This document shows positions 1 to 8,617 of a stretch of DNA of 64,000 nucleotides, in pieces. This DNA is from Paenibacillus lupini. Its GTDB lineage: Bacteria; Bacillota; Bacilli; Paenibacillales; Paenibacillaceae. Below the pieces are notes generated by a model, which saw only the letters and a program-made list of their open reading frames with translations, made no database searches and was not told where the DNA came from. The stretch is from assembly GCF_011761355.1 (NCBI RefSeq), contig NZ_JAASRW010000008.1:181504-245503 (forward strand). The letters run 5' to 3'. Numbering within the stretch: the first letter of the stretch is position 1; each line of letters starts with the position of its first letter. The position numbers and the translations under genes were made by a program.

Positions 1-1601
1 GCCGAGCGCAGCAGCTGTGCCGCGGCTAGCGCGGGCACAGGCTGCGCGGCGCCTAGCAGCGCGCACCACTGCAGCGGCGCGAGCACCGGCGCCGCCTGCG
101 TGGCGGCATATAGCCGCAGCCACGCGGACCAAGCGCGCACGCGAACAAGCGCGTGCGCAAGCCTTGCAGCGGGCGGAGGCGAAGCTCGCCCGCCATCCAC
201 CCAGGCAAGGGCGGCGAGATACTCGCCCTTGCCTGGGTAGGCATCCGGCAGCTGCTCCCAGCGCTGCCGTCCAACGACCACTTCGCCCTGCTGCACCGCC
301 AGCAGGCCGCTCCAAAAATCTCCGCCAATCGCCAATCCCGCAATCAGCTGCCTGCTTAACACCGGTTCAAGCTGCAGTCCGGCGTCAGCGAACAGCTCCA
401 GCACGGAGCGGCAGAGCGTATGTCTGCCATCCGTGACCACACGGTCAACAGCAGCAGGCCAACGCCCTCTTAAACTCGCATCCAATGTACCGAGCATCAG
501 CAGCCTCTCCCATGCCGGCCTATAATCAATCTTGATCGCCAGCGCAGCTGCATAATAATCGGACGCCTTCGGCCAATCATACCTTCGTTCGGAAGCATAA
601 CCCGCCATGAACAACGTTCGAAAGCTGCCTGAGCCTAGCGCCGAGGAATAGTGCATGGGTGCACTTCCCACTGCTAATGCAAGATGCAGTGCTTCTTCCG
701 CCTCTGCTGAACGGTCCATTTGCAGCAGCACAGCCGCATAAGCTTCATGCAGATCGGGAAAATCTTCAAACTTTTTCAGCCCGCTGACCGCCCAGTGCTT
801 TGCCTCCTCCAGTCTGCTGAGCGCGCGTAAAGCATGGATCAGCTTCAGATATACATCAGAGATATACCCCTCATCCGAATTTTCGTCCACTCCACGTAAT
901 AATGGCTCAAGCCACAACACCGCCCGCTCCCAGTTTCCATAAGTAAAATATTCCGTTCCCATCGCATAACGCAGCACCGGATTATCTGGATCACGGCGTA
1001 ATGCCGCAAGTAATATGCGTTCATTCCGTTCTTTTTTCCTGCGCTGCATCATAACCGCATTCCGGTAACCTTCATGGAGCAGTTGAACAGGAGCCTCCCG
1101 CAGCGCTTCTGCCCCGCAGGCGGCGACCGCCGATGCAGCCTCTTCATGCAAAGCGCCCGTAAATCGAATACGCGAATCATTCCGAAACAACCGGCATACC
1201 GCATCCGATATCTCCTCATCCCCGCTCCGCCCGTCTACTCTGCTTCTTATTTGAACCAGATAGCCATAACAGCCTTCTTCAGAGAGCAGCTGCTCCCACG
1301 TGGTAAGTGGAAGCGGGACAAGCCTTTCATCCGCATCAAGAACTAATATCCAGGGCTGGGATGCTTGTTCGATCGCAGTATTTCGTGCATCAGCAAAATG
1401 ATCCTGCCAGCAGATGGACAGCACCTTGGCGCCATACGCTTCTGCAATCGCAGCTGTTTGATCTGTAGATCCAGTGTCTACGATAATGATCTCCGAGCAA
1501 TAAGGAGCCGCCGATGCCAGGCATTGCGGCAGGAACAGCTCCTCATTCCGAACGATCATGCAGAGCGACACAGGCAGCGTACCATAAGATGCTGCTTCCA
1601 C
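1..1601 (-). CDS. Family-2 glycosyltransferase with TPR-like repeats (partial, 3' end outside window)
   Basis: About 533 residues are visible and the frame is open to the window edge. The N-terminal 100 residues carry GT2 landmarks: SLCMIVRNEE (nucleotide-binding first strand), IIIVDTGSTDQT and the DxD-type metal site ILVLDADER. From about residue 200 the protein becomes helical repeats that look TPR-like. Start is GTG at 1601 with AAGGAGG 7 nt ahead, 12 nt after the stop of the preceding glycosyltransferase, so it is the third enzyme of one operon. It probably acts in the cytoplasm (no signal peptide), transferring sugars to protein. The first 200 bases of the window are distinctly richer in G+C and encode Ala/Arg/Leu-rich sequence. 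Family call is secure; donor and acceptor are unknown. Confidence 0.85.
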   Translation of the reverse strand, partial: MEAASYGTLPVSLCMIVRNEELFLPQCLASAAPYCSEIIIVDTGSTDQTAAIAEAYGAKVLSICWQDHFADARNTAIEQASQPWILVLDADERLVPLPLTTWEQLLSEEGCYGYLVQIRSRVDGRSGDEEISDAVCRLFRNDSRIRFTGALHEEAASAVAACGAEALREAPVQLLHEGYRNAVMMQRRKKERNERILLAALRRDPDNPVLRYAMGTEYFTYGNWERAVLWLEPLLRGVDENSDEGYISDVYLKLIHALRALSRLEEAKHWAVSGLKKFEDFPDLHEAYAAVLLQMDRSAEAEEALHLALAVGSAPMHYSSALGSGSFRTLFMAGYASERRYDWPKASDYYAAALAIKIDYRPAWERLLMLGTLDASLRGRWPAAVDRVVTDGRHTLCRSVLELFADAGLQLEPVLSRQLIAGLAIGGDFWSGLLAVQQGEVVVGRQRWEQLPDAYPGKGEYLAALAWVDGGRASPPPAARLAHALVRVRAWSAWLRLYAATQAAPVLAPLQWCALLGAAQPVPALAAAQLLRS

Positions 1602-1613
1602 TCCTGTCCCTCC

Positions 1614-3122
1614 TTACCAGCCCTCAAAGCCGGGCAGTAATAAACGGACGGCTTGAATCGACTGCTTCTCAATTGTTTTACCCTTCATACGCTGAACCTG
1701 TTCCAAATAATGCTCCGCACGCACCCGCCAGTGGATCGAAGGCGACAATATATCCTCCGCCTCCTCCTTGCCCCGGTAACCTGCAAACGGCAGTCCGCTG
1801 TAATCCCCATCTCGCATGGCACCTGCATGTGCAGTGAGAGAGCGGCTGAGCGCTGGTTCCTTATAAAGCTCGGCCTGCCATTCCAAATAGGCGATAGCAC
1901 TGTCCGGACAACCGCTTGCGACCATAACGCCCGCCAGCTTTAGCATTGCAGCTTCATCCGGGCAGGATATCCGCCTAGCCATTAGTGCTGCGAGCTGACC
2001 CTCACGCCCTGCCGTACGCATATATTTGCAAATCCGGAACAATGGCGGGAGGAGGCTTGGTTTATGCCGCAAAGTCGTAATATAAGATTGAATGAGACCT
2101 TGCTCGTCATGCAGCGCCTCATAAATCCGCCCCTGCAAATAAGCCGTCCGGTAAGTTCCCATCCCGTCTTCCGTATGGTACCTTGCAGGCGCAGCCCCCA
2201 TCTCCAGCGCCTTCTCTACTGCTTCCATCGCCGCTTTGTATTGTCCCGTGCACGCGGAGCAAAACGCCATATAATGCCGTAAATCCGTATAATCAGGGAA
2301 AATAGCGGCACCTTCCCGAGCTGCAGCTCCCGCTTCTTCCCATCTGCCTAGCAGCTGCAGGCTTAGCGATTCATATTTGAAAACAAGATGAGCATAGGAC
2401 AGCTGTTCGAACCCGGCGGATCGCTTCGCTATTCGAAACGCTTCGAGCGCATCTGCCGCCCGATTGTTGCGCAAATACTCTACGCCGATATTGTAGCGGT
2501 GAAATGTATTTTCCGGCTCTTCCGCAAGTGCAAGCTCAAGCAGCTCCATATTGCGCTGCAGCTTGTTTTTCTCCGCTACGACCTGGGTCCGGTATCCATA
2601 ATGATGGATGATGACTTCCGTCAGATGAAAGCGTGCCGAAGGATTTTTCCGCAAAATCGAGAACGAAATCTGTTCATGAATCCGCCCCTCAAAACGGTGA
2701 CCAAGGTCATTACGGAACATCCGCAGCACCGGGTGAATCGTTGAGCCCTGATCATTCTCCGGTCCGATCTGATTGCGGATCTGAAGAAGCAGAGCAGACA
2801 GATCAGCATGGCGAATATATTCAAGTAATTGAGGCTTCGTTGCCTCATCAAGCTGCTCATCGGCATCGAGGAACAAGATCCACTCTCCAGAAGCACGCTC
2901 TACACCACGATTGCGGGCTTTTGCAAAATCATGCTCCCATTCGCTCCGGATCACAATCGCTCCGTACCGCTCAGCAATGGCGATCGTCTCATCCGTTGAA
3001 CCGGTGTCGACAATTATGATCTCATCGGCAATGCCCTGCACGCTGTCCAGACAGCCGGACAAGTACTTTTCCTCGTTCTTAACGATCATGCATAAGGAAA
3101 TCCGCTTCTGCTGCTCCGCCAC
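1614..3122 (-). CDS. Family-2 glycosyltransferase with TPR-like C-terminus (502 aa)
   Basis: GT2 fold at residues 1-100: ISLCMIVKNEE, IIIVDTGSTDET, then EWILFLDADEQL as the DxD metal site. An RIHEQI element near 145 is typical of the SunS/TPR-glycosyltransferase group. Residues from about 180 are helical repeats (FHRYNIGVEYLRNNRAADAL is TPR-like), probably used to hold the acceptor protein. The GTG start at 3122 has AGGAGG 7 nt upstream, while the first 44 nt overlap the 3' end of the preceding glycosyltransferase, so the two are translationally coupled. It is a clear paralogue of both flanking genes. The acceptor is inferred to be the repeat protein encoded upstream in the same direction. 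Confidence 0.88.
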   Translation of the reverse strand: MAEQQKRISLCMIVKNEEKYLSGCLDSVQGIADEIIIVDTGSTDETIAIAERYGAIVIRSEWEHDFAKARNRGVERASGEWILFLDADEQLDEATKPQLLEYIRHADLSALLLQIRNQIGPENDQGSTIHPVLRMFRNDLGHRFEGRIHEQISFSILRKNPSARFHLTEVIIHHYGYRTQVVAEKNKLQRNMELLELALAEEPENTFHRYNIGVEYLRNNRAADALEAFRIAKRSAGFEQLSYAHLVFKYESLSLQLLGRWEEAGAAAREGAAIFPDYTDLRHYMAFCSACTGQYKAAMEAVEKALEMGAAPARYHTEDGMGTYRTAYLQGRIYEALHDEQGLIQSYITTLRHKPSLLPPLFRICKYMRTAGREGQLAALMARRISCPDEAAMLKLAGVMVASGCPDSAIAYLEWQAELYKEPALSRSLTAHAGAMRDGDYSGLPFAGYRGKEEAEDILSPSIHWRVRAEHYLEQVQRMKGKTIEKQSIQAVRLLLPGFEGW

Positions 3123-5190
3123 TCACGCGCCTCCTTTGCCGTCCGTTCCAATCCGTTTGCCAATCCATCCATTCCACCCGCAGCAAAGCTTCTTGCAGCT
3201 TCATCTTGTCAGGCTCAGACCAGCTGCCATCCCAGTTACGACCCCCGCTATATTCATCCGGCTGCAAAGCTTCAATCGCCAATTGCAAACAGGCCGCCGA
3301 TGCACCAAGCTTTGCTCTTTCCGTATATTCACTGGTATCATCGCCTCCCGCCGCACTTTCAAACAACGCCAGCGCCTCGCTGCGGAGCTTCTTCAGATAG
3401 AGCAATTCCCCTAGGCGAAAAGACTGCTCTCCCGTCAGCCGGCCGTCCTTCTCGAATTGGTCCAGCATCAGCTCTGCCGCTGCATCCACGTACCCATGAT
3501 CATATAGCCTTGTTTCAAAATGCTTCCGCAGGCCGTATAATCCACCCGCCAGTTTATGCGCCAGGCGCAGCATGCCGCGGCTGACAGCCGTGTCCAGCCA
3601 ACGAATGGCAGAAGAAAGCTCCTGCTCCTTTGCGATTTTGTTCAGCACCTCTTGGGTCATTGGAAGCCAACTATTTAGCAGCTCGGCCTCTCTGGCAAGC
3701 TGACTATCCTCTCCCAACATACAGCCCAGCTCTTCTTTGCCGATACGCTGCCCTTCGTTCCAGCGGCATAACGCCCAATCTATTCCTAGCTCTTCTGTTG
3801 ACTCCGATTGAATGGCGCTCGTGTGCATCCAGCTTCGAATCTGCTCAGCCGCCTCCGCATACTGACCTGTGCCTATCAAGCAGTCCGCAAACAATCGAAT
3901 ATCTGATAAAGACAACCGCGCTTTTTCCGCCTCATTGGTCGAAGACTGAATCGTTTCTCGCCATAGCGGCAATGCCGTGCTGTAAGCACCGATCCGGCTG
4001 AGCACTCGGGCCAACAGAGTATGCTGCTCGACTTCTACTTCCCCCGCATAGGCAGTGAGCTTTTGCCGGATTTCTTGATCAGAAAGCCCAATTTGATGAA
4101 GATAAGCTGCCCATGCGGATAAGGCCTCTTCCCATCCAGGCATTGCCCGCAGTATGGTCTCATACTGGTGCTGCACAGCTTCAACCTCACCCATACGCTG
4201 CAAAACATCCGCAAGACGGAGCTGCGCGTAATAGCTGCCTGCCCCTTTTTCCGAGATATACGAATGTGCCCGCGCTCCCGCTTCAATAGCAGTCTCATAG
4301 GCGGCTTTTGCTTCAATCAATAAACCTAATGCTTTTAGACAATTACCCTGCAGGAAGAAAAGGTCCGGGTAATCTGGATAACGAAGCGTCTCGCCGCGCA
4401 ACAGTTCAGCAGCCGCAGCTTCCCGCGACAGTGCCAGTAAGGTCGTCGCATAATCTTTTACCAGCGTTGGCCGAAAAGGTGCAGATAAAGAAGTGTAATT
4501 GATGGCTTTTCCGAAGGCTTCTGCCGCCTCCTCAGGTTTTCCCTGCTGGCATAGCGTAACACCGTAATTATAAAGACAAAAAGGGTCATTTGGCCGCTGG
4601 GACAGCTGCCTAGAAATGACCCGTAAATTCCGTTCTGCTTTGGACTTGCGCTTAAGGACTGCCGGCATATAGCCAACATGAGCAATGTGTAAATCCCCGT
4701 TGTACAACGGTCCGTCGATGTCCGCAAGAACCTCATTGTCTCGGGAACGGACAAGCTGCTCATGGATTTCTCCATAATAACGATAACTGCGATCGCCTCG
4801 GAAAAGCCTCACAGCTTCGCTGCTGATCATGCTCTTCGTATTGGATTCATCCAGCAGATGCTCCATTCGAACCCGGTAAGCCGATGAAGCGGCCTTTCGC
4901 AGCTCACGCCGCAAAGACCGCACATCACCGGATAACCTTTCGTCTGCATCAAGTACCAGAACCCAAATCGTGCGCGCATGCTCTAATACCAGATTGCGGG
5001 CGGAAGAGAAATCATCCTTCCACTCTGTTCTAATCACTCTTGCTCCATACCGCAATGCAATGTCCACCGTTCCGTCCGTCGACCCTGTATCGACAACGAT
5101 GAGCTCATCGGCTATATCCCGAATGCTGTCCAAGCATTCCGAGAGCATATCCTCTTCATTGCGTACGATGATGTGAACACCGAGCAGCAT
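3079..5190 (-). CDS. Large TPR-containing family-2 glycosyltransferase (703 aa)
   Basis: The first gene of three tandem glycosyltransferases. Residues 1-100 hold HIIVRNEED, LIVVDTGSTDGT and WVLVLDADERL (DxD). An EIHEQLV element follows near 145. From about 200 onwards there are many 34-residue-like helical pairs (PFCLYNYGVTLCQQGKPEEA and similar), longer than in the two downstream paralogues. No signal peptide or membrane segment. ATG at 5190 has AGGAGGG 7 nt upstream. That ribosome site directly follows the hairpin modules at 5209-5320. The operon lies immediately downstream of a Gly/Thr-rich repeat protein gene, which suggests that protein is the substrate, as in spore or cell surface glycoprotein systems of Bacillota. 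Substrate and sugar are inference. Confidence 0.87.
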   Translation of the reverse strand: MLLGVHIIVRNEEDMLSECLDSIRDIADELIVVDTGSTDGTVDIALRYGARVIRTEWKDDFSSARNLVLEHARTIWVLVLDADERLSGDVRSLRRELRKAASSAYRVRMEHLLDESNTKSMISSEAVRLFRGDRSYRYYGEIHEQLVRSRDNEVLADIDGPLYNGDLHIAHVGYMPAVLKRKSKAERNLRVISRQLSQRPNDPFCLYNYGVTLCQQGKPEEAAEAFGKAINYTSLSAPFRPTLVKDYATTLLALSREAAAAELLRGETLRYPDYPDLFFLQGNCLKALGLLIEAKAAYETAIEAGARAHSYISEKGAGSYYAQLRLADVLQRMGEVEAVQHQYETILRAMPGWEEALSAWAAYLHQIGLSDQEIRQKLTAYAGEVEVEQHTLLARVLSRIGAYSTALPLWRETIQSSTNEAEKARLSLSDIRLFADCLIGTGQYAEAAEQIRSWMHTSAIQSESTEELGIDWALCRWNEGQRIGKEELGCMLGEDSQLAREAELLNSWLPMTQEVLNKIAKEQELSSAIRWLDTAVSRGMLRLAHKLAGGLYGLRKHFETRLYDHGYVDAAAELMLDQFEKDGRLTGEQSFRLGELLYLKKLRSEALALFESAAGGDDTSEYTERAKLGASAACLQLAIEALQPDEYSGGRNWDGSWSEPDKMKLQEALLRVEWMDWQTDWNGRQRRRVSGGAAEADFLMHDR

Positions 5191-5208
5191 TTTATAACCC
5201 TCCTAAAT

Positions 5209-5320
5209 GAATTATCGCGTTCTTTGCGGTAATTCTACTTCGTAAGCATATGCCTAAGAATTAGCGCGTTCTTTGCGATAATTCTTTACTTCGTAAGCAT
5301 ATACCTAAAGAATTATCGCG
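5209..5320 (-). repeat. Leader-module array, locus A: two hairpins plus a half unit
   Basis: Lies in the gap between the repeat-protein gene and the 703-residue glycosyltransferase gene. Hairpins 5209-5235 and 5258-5284 each pair GAATTATCGC-like and GCGATAATTC-like arms (10 bp, loop 7 nt). Between and after them lies a conserved linker; on the coding (minus) strand each linker reads TTAGG-N-ATGCTTACGAAG followed by a stop (15-nt frames at 5235-5249 and 5286-5300). A half hairpin at 5310-5320 abuts the stop of the repeat-protein gene. The final hairpin is followed directly by TTTAGGAGGG, the ribosome site of the glycosyltransferase gene. Same family as the arrays at 18023-18149, 28070-28130 and 52266-52463. 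Confidence 0.85.
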
Positions 5321-5325
5321 TACGC

Positions 5326-7935
5326 TTACGTGCCTTGGCCATTGAAGTATACGTCAACGGTGGTTGGGCTGCCGGTCGTTGTCGACCGATATGCCAGCCT
5401 CGTATATTTCAGAAAACGCTGCGGCACAAGTACATCGACCGAGCCTACTGCGATTCCCGTTACACTTTCGACATCGGTATACCAGTTCGATCCATTGGCG
5501 CTGATCTCAACACGTGCAGTTGCTGCATTCGTCCCTGGACCTTTGTTATAGACGAAGTATGAATAAGTCCCAAATACGCTGGTCGTGATGGTCGGTACTG
5601 CCGTATATGCATCTGCTGTTAGGTTATTCAAGTTAGCTGTTTCTTGGAAGCTCTTTTGCGAAATGGATGTGATGCTATTTAAAGTACCTGCCGTGATCGT
5701 TGCGCCGAGTAGCGCAGTCACCGTTCCGGCGGTAATTGTTGTGCCGAGTACAGCATTAAGCGTTCCGCCAGTGATGGTCGCACCAGATACCGCAACTGTA
5801 CCTGCTGTGATTGTTGTACCCAGTACTGCTGTTAACGTTCCGGCTGTGATTGTTGCTCCTAGCAATGCATTAAGCGTTCCGCCCGTAATCGTTGCTCCGG
5901 ACACTGCGACAGTACCTGCCGTAATCGTCGTACCCAGCACTGCTGTTAACGTCCCGGCTGTGATTGTTGCTCCGAGCAATGCATTGAGAGTTCCGGCTGT
6001 AATCGTCGCTCCTAATACCGCATCCAGCGTTCCTGCCGTGATCGCTGCCCCCGATACTGCCACCGTACCTCCTGACAGAGCCACAGTTCCTCCGGATATT
6101 GCTACCGTACCTGCCGTAATTGTTGTACCAAGAACTGCTGTAATGGTTCCCGCTGTGATTGTTGCTCCGAGCAATGCATTGAGAGTTCCGGCTGTGATCG
6201 TCGCTCCTAATACCGCATCCAATGTTCCAGCTGTTATCGTTGCTCCAGATACTGCCACCGTACCACCAGATAACGCCACTGTTCCTCCGGATATTGCTAC
6301 CGTACCTGCGGTAATCGTCGTACCCAGTACTGCTGTAATCGTTCCCGCGGTGATTGTCGCTCCAAGCACCGCATCCAACGTTCCTGCCTTGATTGTCGCT
6401 CCAGACACTGCCACCGTACCACCAGATAGAGCAACCGTTCCTCCGGATATCGCTACCGTACCGGCTGTAATCGTCGTTCCGAGGACTGCTGTAATGGTTC
6501 CTGCTGTGATTGTCGCACCCAGTACTGCATCAAGAGTTCCCGCTGTGATCGTTGCTCCTAATACTGCATCCAGTGTTCCTGCTGTGATCGTCGCACCAAG
6601 CACTGCATCAAGGGTTCCCCCCGTGATCGTCGCTCCAGACACCGCCACCGTACCGCCAGAGAGAGCCACAGTTCCTCCAGAAATAGCTACCGTACCGGCT
6701 GTAATCGTCGTTCCTAATACAGCGGTAATTGTTCCGGCTGTGATCGTTGCTCCAAGAACTGCATCAAGGGTTCCTGCCGTAATCGTTGCTCCTAATACTG
6801 CATCCAGTGTTCCTGCTGTGATCGTCGCACCAAGCACTGCATCAAGGGTTCCCCCCGTGATCGTCGCTCCAGACACCGCCACCGTACCGCCAGAGAGAGC
6901 CACAGTTCCTCCAGAAATAGCTACCGTACCGGCTGTAATCGTCGTTCCTAATACAGCGGTAATTGTTCCGGCTGTGATCGTTGCTCCAAGAACTGCATCA
7001 AGGGTTCCTGCCGTAATCGTTGCACCGAGTATCGCATCCAGCGTTCCTGCCGTTATCGTTGCTCCCAGCACCGCATCCAACGTTCCGCCTGTGACCGTCG
7101 CTCCGGATACCTCCACCGTTCCACCGGAGATTTCAAACGTGCCGCCCGATACTGCTACTGTCCCACCCGAGATTGCCACCGTACCTGCTGTGATTGTCGT
7201 ACCTAGTACCGCCGTAATTGTTCCGGCTGTGATTGTCGCGCCAAGCACTGCATCCAGTGTCCCCGCCGTTATCGTTGCACCAAGCACCGCATCCAACGTT
7301 CCACCTGTGACCGTCGCTCCGGATACCGCTACCGTTCCACCGGATATTTCAAAAGTACCGCCCGATACCGCTACCGTACCGCCCGAGATCGCCACCGTAC
7401 CTGCTGTGATTGTCGTACCAAGCACCGCCGTAATTGTTCCGGCTGTGATCGTTGCTCCTAATACAGCATCCAGCGTTCCGCTAGTTACCGTTGCACCAGA
7501 TACCGCCACTGTTCCTCCAGATAGAGCAACCGTACCTCCCGACACTGCGACCGTACCTTCTGAAATCGCTACTGTACCTGCTGTGATCGTTGTACCTAGT
7601 ACAGCGCTAATCGTCCCGCCTGTGATGGTAGCGCCAAGTACTGCACTTAGTGTTCCACCTGTTAGAACAGCATCTACCGTTCCACCGGACACAGCTACTG
7701 TCCCCGTAACCCCAACTGTTCCGCCTGAAATGGCTACCGTTCCACTTGAGATTGCAACCGTACCAGCCGTAATCGTTACCCCTAAAATGCTGCTAATTGT
7801 CCCGTCGAGTAAAACGGTAACCAGATTCCCGAAGGAATCCGTTGCCAGCGGCCGTGCTGTATCTGTACTGTCTTTACCAAAGATCAGAGTACGTAAGTTA
7901 TCTGGATTCGGATTAAACGTCGAAAAGTTTGGCAT
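5326..7935 (-). CDS. Gly/Thr/Val-rich repeat surface protein with C-terminal DUF6385-like domain (869 aa)
   Basis: Residues 1-50 are unique (a LATDSFGNLVTVLLDGT stretch). About 50-755 are made of 6-7 residue units such as GTLDAVL, GATITA, GTVAIS and GGTVAVS. Regular alternation of beta-branched residues with Gly suggests a beta-solenoid or a Thr-rich O-glycosylated stalk. The last about 110 residues form a globular domain (TTSVFGTYSYFVYNKGPG, VLVPQRFLKYTRLAY) resembling DUF6385. No signal peptide or membrane anchor, which fits assembly from the mother cell onto a spore surface. ATG at 7935 uses AGGTGAT, which overlaps the stop of the upstream gene (gap 9 nt). Three glycosyltransferases follow. 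Contains a perfect 234-bp duplication. Role as glycosylated spore-surface protein is inference. Confidence 0.85.
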   Translation of the reverse strand: MPNFSTFNPNPDNLRTLIFGKDSTDTARPLATDSFGNLVTVLLDGTISSILGVTITAGTVAISSGTVAISGGTVGVTGTVAVSGGTVDAVLTGGTLSAVLGATITGGTISAVLGTTITAGTVAISEGTVAVSGGTVALSGGTVAVSGATVTSGTLDAVLGATITAGTITAVLGTTITAGTVAISGGTVAVSGGTFEISGGTVAVSGATVTGGTLDAVLGATITAGTLDAVLGATITAGTITAVLGTTITAGTVAISGGTVAVSGGTFEISGGTVEVSGATVTGGTLDAVLGATITAGTLDAILGATITAGTLDAVLGATITAGTITAVLGTTITAGTVAISGGTVALSGGTVAVSGATITGGTLDAVLGATITAGTLDAVLGATITAGTLDAVLGATITAGTITAVLGTTITAGTVAISGGTVALSGGTVAVSGATITGGTLDAVLGATITAGTLDAVLGATITAGTLDAVLGATITAGTITAVLGTTITAGTVAISGGTVALSGGTVAVSGATIKAGTLDAVLGATITAGTITAVLGTTITAGTVAISGGTVALSGGTVAVSGATITAGTLDAVLGATITAGTLNALLGATITAGTITAVLGTTITAGTVAISGGTVALSGGTVAVSGAAITAGTLDAVLGATITAGTLNALLGATITAGTLTAVLGTTITAGTVAVSGATITGGTLNALLGATITAGTLTAVLGTTITAGTVAVSGATITGGTLNAVLGTTITAGTVTALLGATITAGTLNSITSISQKSFQETANLNNLTADAYTAVPTITTSVFGTYSYFVYNKGPGTNAATARVEISANGSNWYTDVESVTGIAVGSVDVLVPQRFLKYTRLAYRSTTTGSPTTVDVYFNGQGT
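6548..7023 (-). repeat. Perfect 234-bp tandem duplication inside the repeat-protein gene
   Basis: The segment beginning at 6548 recurs at 6782 with an offset of 234 bp (78 codons). By eye the identity runs without a mismatch from 6548-6789 against 6782-7023. Neighbouring repeat units code for the same peptides but differ at many synonymous positions. The exact copy is therefore a recent, in-frame expansion. Confidence 0.9.
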
Positions 7936-7944
7936 TCCTTTCCA

Positions 7945-8439
7945 TCACCTATTTTCTTTTAGAAAATGAAATTCATGAACAGAAGTCATCTTGGCTTGCT
8001 GTGCTTGAAAATACACTTGAATCACGGTTGTTCTATCGGGCTGCTGCGAGCGCACCGAGACTCTTGTAAAGTGCATAAATTTAGAAGGAATCATAATGTT
8101 CATTCCACCCGGTTCTACAACAACCTCATAGTCATGAGCGAAATCGACCCCATTAGGCCCAACCTCCAAACGAACAACAGCAGCATATTTCCCCCGATTA
8201 ATAACTGCATATGAAAATACCAAATCCGAAGCTGTATCCTGCGTTGGCATTGGAACGAATTCTTCCGAGGTTATAACCTGTTCATACTCGATTGATCGAA
8301 AAATCTGACAGGAGCAGCCATCCTTGGATCTACAGCAGCCACGTCCACGTCCTCTGGGAATACGGCGTTTTTTGCGCTTACACGGCTTTCTGCGACAACG
8401 AAGCGGTCTTCTATGTTTGCATCGTGCTGCTTTTCCCAT
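7945..8439 (-). CDS. Cys/Arg/Lys-rich coat-like protein with DUF6385-like domain (164 aa)
   Basis: The N-terminal 50 residues are extremely basic and Cys-rich (RCRRKPCKRKKRR, then GRGCCRSKDGCSCQ), reminiscent of spore coat proteins. Residues from about 55 form the same beta domain that ends the downstream 869-residue repeat protein (LVFSYAVINRGKYAAVVRLE, IMIPSKFMHFTRVSV). I place the start at ATG 8439 because GGAGAAGAGGAG lies just upstream and a CATAAAGTA -10 element sits at 8473-8481. The frame stays open to 8676 but has no convincing ribosome site there, and a longer protein would overlap the divergent gene at 8618. First gene of an operon with the repeat protein and glycosyltransferases. 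Function unknown. Confidence 0.7.
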   Translation of the reverse strand: MGKAARCKHRRPLRCRRKPCKRKKRRIPRGRGRGCCRSKDGCSCQIFRSIEYEQVITSEEFVPMPTQDTASDLVFSYAVINRGKYAAVVRLEVGPNGVDFAHDYEVVVEPGGMNIMIPSKFMHFTRVSVRSQQPDRTTVIQVYFQAQQAKMTSVHEFHFLKENR

Positions 8440-8472
8440 TGCTCCTCTTCTCCTCAATGTCCATGCTTCCAA

Positions 8473-8481
8473 TACTTTATG
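8473..8481 (-). promoter_or_regulatory. CATAnnnTA -10 element, mother-cell sigma type
   Basis: On the minus strand this reads CATAAAGTA, the consensus shape of SigE/SigK -10 elements. It lies about 34 nt before the ATG at 8439, giving a short leader. No matching -35 is evident. Inference from pattern only. Confidence 0.4.
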
Positions 8482-8557
8482 TGTAAATGAATTTATACGA
8501 GGCGGCGATTGACAGCGGTAGAATGACCTATCTTCCACAGCATCCGTATATCCCCAT

Positions 8558-8584
8558 ACGAATTCTGCTTTTTCGCCATATAAT
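8558..8584 (+). promoter_or_regulatory. SigK-like promoter AC-N17-CATATAAT
   Basis: AC at 8558-8559, 17-nt spacer, CATATAAT at 8577-8584. The predicted start of transcription is about 26 nt before the TTG start at 8618. Together with the divergent CATA element at 8473-8481 it suggests that both operons are switched on in the sporulating mother cell. Confidence 0.4.
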
Positions 8585-8617
8585 GAGGCAAGCATTTCGA
8601 GATAAGAGGTGATAGAA

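Noticed and set aside
17..436. Short Arg/Ala-rich frames in the first 440 bases on other frames
   Set aside because: The minus-strand glycosyltransferase frame is open through the whole region; the others are GC-driven shadows.
5326..7935. CRISPR-like look of the short DNA repeats
   Set aside because: Repeats are coding, in frame, variable in sequence and not separated by unique spacers; no cas genes are present.
5585..7969. A 794-codon open frame antisense to the repeat-protein gene (VPAVIVAPSTA-type repeats)
   Set aside because: It mirrors the codon pattern of the real repeat gene; the sense frame has a ribosome site, non-repetitive ends and a recognisable C-terminal domain, while the antisense frame has none.
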